Assembly (NCBI RefSeq): GCF_963924675.1
Contig: NC_089220.1
Location: 156,735,270-156,799,269, forward strand
Reading direction: 5' to 3'
Source: Phocoena phocoena
Lineage: Eukaryota > Chordata > Mammalia > Artiodactyla > Phocoenidae
Length of the DNA stretch: 64,000 nt
Under the pieces are notes generated by a model that was not told where the DNA came from, did not search any database, and worked only from the letters and a program-made list of their open reading frames with translations. Every line of letters begins with the position of its first letter. Within the stretch, counting starts at the first letter, position 1. Made by a program: the position numbers and the translations under genes. Shown here piece after piece: positions 61,481 to 64,000 of this stretch.

Positions 61481-61530
61481 ACTGTATGCCCCTTGTCTTG
61501 CATCATTCACAGGGGTCCCTGGTAGGCTAG

Positions 61531-61607
61531 CGACGCTGTGACCGGAGGCCGTGGAGCGCCTGCCTCCACGGGGCCGGTACCATTTCTGGCCCCGGCCGCT
61601 GTGGTCG
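61531..61607. other. Isolated CpG-dense pocket with two short hairpins
   Basis: Ten CpG dinucleotides fall within about 77 bp of otherwise unique, CpG-poor DNA. Two perfect inverted repeats lie inside: ccgtggag (61549-61556) with ctccacgg (61564-61571), loop 7 nt; and ggccgg (61572-61577) with ccggcc (61592-61597). It is not a CHR SINE (no tRNA boxes, tail or TSD). Minus-strand frame 61319-61630 spans it with 103 codons, no recognised domain. It could be a small regulatory element, an exon or a piece of an old GC-rich repeat. Confidence 0.6.
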
Positions 61608-61673
61608 AGGTGACATAAGCCCAGAGGCATCTAGAGAAGACGCATGGGGGCTAGGGGGAGTGGAGGAGATGGA

Positions 61674-61755
61674 TAGGTTAAACCGTATCAAATTGTTTAT
61701 ATTTGACGATTTTTTTACCTATGAAAATGGTTATTTCATATGGTTTAACCTAATA
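61674..61755. mobile_element. 82-bp palindromic element, possible MITE
   Basis: The left arm ataggttaaaccgtat (61674-61689) pairs with the right arm atatggtttaacctaat (61739-61755) with about one mismatch. The interior arms also pair imperfectly (caaattgtttatatttg with gaaaatggttatttcat). The overall form is a short hairpin with a central T-run, like mariner-derived MADE1-type elements, though the sequence is not MADE1. TA dinucleotides lie at both ends. Confidence 0.5.
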
Positions 61756-61811
61756 CATTCCGCTCCTACTGCTGGTGTTAAAGAGATGACGGGGCTAGGC
61801 GCTCTCATGAT

Positions 61812-61884
61812 TTCCCTCCCCCTCCCCCTCCCCTCCCCCTCCCCTCCCCCTCCCCTTCCCCTCCCCTTCCTCCTTTCCTTCCTG
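61812..61884. repeat. (CCCCTC)n polypyrimidine tract; G-quadruplex potential on minus strand
   Basis: About 70 bp of C4-5 runs separated by single T. The minus strand therefore has more than ten runs of GGGG, enough for several G-quadruplexes. Its mirror symmetry also allows triplex DNA. Confidence 0.93.
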
Positions 61885-62479
61885 TCCGGAGTCATATGGG
61901 ATTGTGATTTAGGAATTGGCAAGAAACTCCAATCTTTCTCTCCTTTTTCTTTCCATTATATATTTTTAAACAAACAAGCCTGGAAAAAAAACGGCCTAAA
62001 CAATCATCTTAAAGGTCCTCTCCAAACTTTAAAACTCTGTAACAGTGACTCCACAGAGAGCTGGAGCTGTGTATTTCCCAGCGGCTGGCTTTGGGTGGGA
62101 CCCGTGCATGCCTGCCATGGGCGGAAGGGAATGTGGCCACCCAGAAGGTGACGAGCAAAGTTTTCCACCCCAGTTCTGTGCGTAACCCCTGCCCATTGCT
62201 AACGCCACCTTCTCTGACTCTGAATCTCCTGTCTCCCTCTTTCTCTTATAATGACCTTTGTGATGACACTGGACCCACCTGGATAATCCAGGATATTCTC
62301 CCACCTAAAAACTCTTAATTAAGGTTTTAATTGGCAAGGTCCCTTTTGCCATATAAAGTAACATGTTCACAGGGATCAGGGCATGGAGATCTTTGGAGGG
62401 TTATCATTCTACCTACCCTATCTTATGATACCAGAAAGAACTCAGTCTTCCCAGATATTCTAATGATCTGGACAGATGG
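61885..62479. other. Unique DNA, no gene seen
   Basis: No recognised repeat. The plus-strand frame 61660-62151 runs through the C-rich tract, which lacks stop codons by composition, so it is not counted as a gene. Confidence 0.5.

Positions 62480-62482
<3 letters not shown>

Positions 62483-62535
<53 letters not shown>
62483..62535. repeat. Long perfect (TA)n microsatellite
   Basis: About 26 uninterrupted TA units, directly attached to the tail side of the adjacent SINE. Confidence 0.97.
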
Positions 62536-62538
<3 letters not shown>

Positions 62539-62750
62539 TTGTTTTGTTTTGTTTTTCCGGTACGCGGGCCTCTCACTGTTGTGGCCTCTCCCGTTGTGGA
62601 GCACAGGCTCCGGACGCACAGGCTCAGCAGCCATGGCTCACGGGCCCAGCCGCTCCGCGGCATGTGGGATCCTCCCGGACCGGGGCACGAACCCGTGTCC
62701 CCTGCAATCGGCAGGCGGACTCTCAACCACTGCGCCACCAGGGGAGCCCC
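62536..62750 (-). mobile_element. CHR-2-like SINE, young, with (TTTTG)n tail
   Basis: About 215 bp. Tail 'gttttgttttgttttgttttt' at 62536-62556, body 'ccggtacgcgggcctctcac', head 'ccaccaggggagcccc'. Nearly all family CpGs are kept, so it is among the youngest copies here. Left 'tctcatat' (62480-) and right 'tcttatat' (62751-) suggest a TSD with the (TA)n tract grown between TSD and tail. Confidence 0.94.
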
Positions 62751-62799
62751 TCTTATATTTTTACATCAGCACTTCTGTCCAGGATCATTTACCTGCCTT

Positions 62800-62900
62800 C
62801 CCTTCTTTCTTTAGGTGTTTACTGAGTCCCTGCTAAGTGTCAGGCACCCGTTTTAGCCCAGGTTAGTGATACCAAGGGAAATCAGGCAACCATCCATCTC
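62800..62900 (+). mobile_element. L2-like 3' fragment
   Basis: 'gtgtttactgagtccctgctaagtgtcaggcacccgttttagcc' followed by 'agtgataccaagggaaatcaggcaac' fits the L2 order. Short. Confidence 0.55.
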
Positions 62901-64000
62901 CCCTTTGACTGGTCCTTCAAGACAGAATTGTTAGAATGTGGTTGTCACCCCACTTGGTATTCCATGGACGAGCCTTCCATCAACAAGTTGGAGCATCATT
63001 ATGATAGAACACTTACAGAACATTTCAAAATCCCGAATCTGGCATAGTGCTGACAGAGGGGCTGCCCTCCTGACACTTACACTTTCTGGCAGATGAGACT
63101 GTTGCAAAGAGATGCTCAAGTTAGGGTCTGACAACCAAACGAGCGTGGAACATTTCTGTGCATTAAAAAAAGGAATGAGTAATGTGTTGACATTATTTAT
63201 AAGTTGTTTGTGGCATGCCAAGCAAGGAGCTGTCATAGGAGTTGCATTTCTAGACGGGGTGGGATTTCGGGGGTGGGGTGGGGAGGGCACAGATTTTTGT
63301 CTGGGTGTCACAGCTTCCTGAATTTTCAGTTGAGAACGGATGCCTCAGCAACCTCTCTTAAGCCTTCAAGCTCCCTCTTGCCGGGTCTAAAATAACCAGG
63401 GACTGGCAGAAGCCTAGAGCTATTCCTTTCCAGATTTGTAGCATTGTTATTTCTTCTAAACTCCACTTGTGGAATGTTTAATGCCAATCCAACTTGCAAA
63501 GCCATCTGATATGAGCACATCATCCTGTAAGCATTTCTGACAGCCAGTGTTACTGCATCTTTTTTATCACCCTCCTTTTTACAAGGTATCGCAGATAGCA
63601 CGCTAGGTTCAACTGTGATTAATAGGGCTCTCTCACCATTGACTTCACTGGGCTCCAAGAAAATTGTGGCTGCTGGTAAATCTCATGTGATAAGAGCTGT
63701 GTTATGTAAGGCATGCAATTCACTGCATATTCCTATGATGGCCTGGTAGCTTGCAAAGTTTAACTGAGTTGACGAGGCCTCTTGTCCCATTGATTTTGCT
63801 AGGCTTCTGTAGAGTGAGCAAAACAAATACTTATGGGACTGAAAGCCATGTGCACACGATAGAGATTAAACTGTTTGGCTGCTCATATATATTTGGAGCA
63901 ACTTCCAGAGTATTATACACACTTTGAAAAGGTTTTTCTAGGTGACTTATTTTTTTTTTCTTAGAAATTAATACATCTAAGTTTCTGGTGGAACATGAAG
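62901..64000. other. Unique DNA, possible conserved non-coding sequence
   Basis: No gene seen. A G-rich patch lies at 63257-63290. A minus-strand frame of 110 codons at 63326-63658 lacks motifs. The part 63590-63860 is compact, mixed in composition and twice contains a 'ccattga(c/t)tt' phrase (63638- and 63789-). It reads like an old conserved element, but that is an impression. Confidence 0.45.

Noticed and set aside
61660..62151. Plus-strand open frame of 163 codons
   Set aside because: It passes through the (CCCCTC)n tract, which cannot contain stops. The rest covers the palindrome and unique DNA without motifs.
62331..62825. Open frames of 92-164 codons over the (TA)n and SINE
   Set aside because: The (TA)n tract reads as Ile-Tyr repeats, and the remainder is CHR-2 read-through, as seen at every other CHR-2 copy.
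63326..63658. 110-codon minus-strand frame
   Set aside because: No domain, no neighbouring exon signals, and the start is unsupported.

Overview
This window is mammalian nuclear DNA, almost certainly from a cetacean, probably a toothed whale or dolphin. The evidence is twelve copies of the tRNA-derived CHR SINE family (Cetacea-Hippopotamus-Ruminantia). They come in both the longer CHR-1-like form and the short CpG-rich CHR-2-like form that is abundant in cetaceans. Artiodactyl-type LINE-1 elements and older mammal-wide repeats (MIR, L2, MLT1 LTRs, hAT DNA transposons) surround them. I found no intact host protein-coding gene, rRNA, functional tRNA gene, CRISPR array or prokaryotic feature. 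The open frames present are LINE-1 relics, SINE read-through or chance frames.

Layout. 1-0.3 kb: L2. 0.56-5.9 kb: a 5'-truncated L1MB-like element on the minus strand, carrying a CHR-1 SINE with a perfect 16-bp target-site duplication (TSD). 5.9-12 kb: mostly unique DNA with an AT-rich block (8.85-9.25 kb), a MER5-like fragment and an MLT1B LTR. 12.0-22.3 kb: three minus-strand L1s head to tail, one of them full length (about 6.1 kb), with two CHR-2 SINEs nested inside. All four junctions carry the same C-T(n)-A(n) target motif. 22.8-23.3 kb: a MIR split by a C2H2 zinc-finger fragment flanked by a 12-bp direct repeat. 23.3-25.5 kb: older plus-strand L1 with two SINEs. 25.5-35 kb: unique DNA with a SINE at 26.0, an old plus-strand L1 at 29.6-30.8, an MLT1-like LTR, L2, a SINE at 31.8, a hAT element at 32.8-33.3 and another MLT1-like LTR. 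35.2-38.7 kb: two direct copies of a 560-bp segment, about 98% identical and 2.9 kb apart. 38.7-54 kb: mostly unique DNA with MLT1 LTRs, two SINEs and an L1 3' fragment. 54.4-57.2 kb: minus-strand L1 fragments with a SINE. 57.2-64 kb: mostly unique DNA with two SINEs, a long (TA)n tract, a G-rich/C-rich tract, a small palindrome and an isolated CpG-dense pocket.

How the parts relate. Nothing here forms a working gene system. The window records successive retrotransposition: L1 machinery inserted its own copies and mobilised the CHR SINEs, many into earlier elements. All twelve SINEs, and six of the eight or so L1 segments with clear orientation, lie on the minus strand. That is the pattern expected if the window sits in an intron or flank of a gene read on the plus strand, but no exon is visible to confirm it. 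The most interesting items are the re-used L1 target site, the tail-less zinc-finger insertion, the young 560-bp duplication and the structured GC/palindrome/G-tract cluster at 61.5-61.9 kb.
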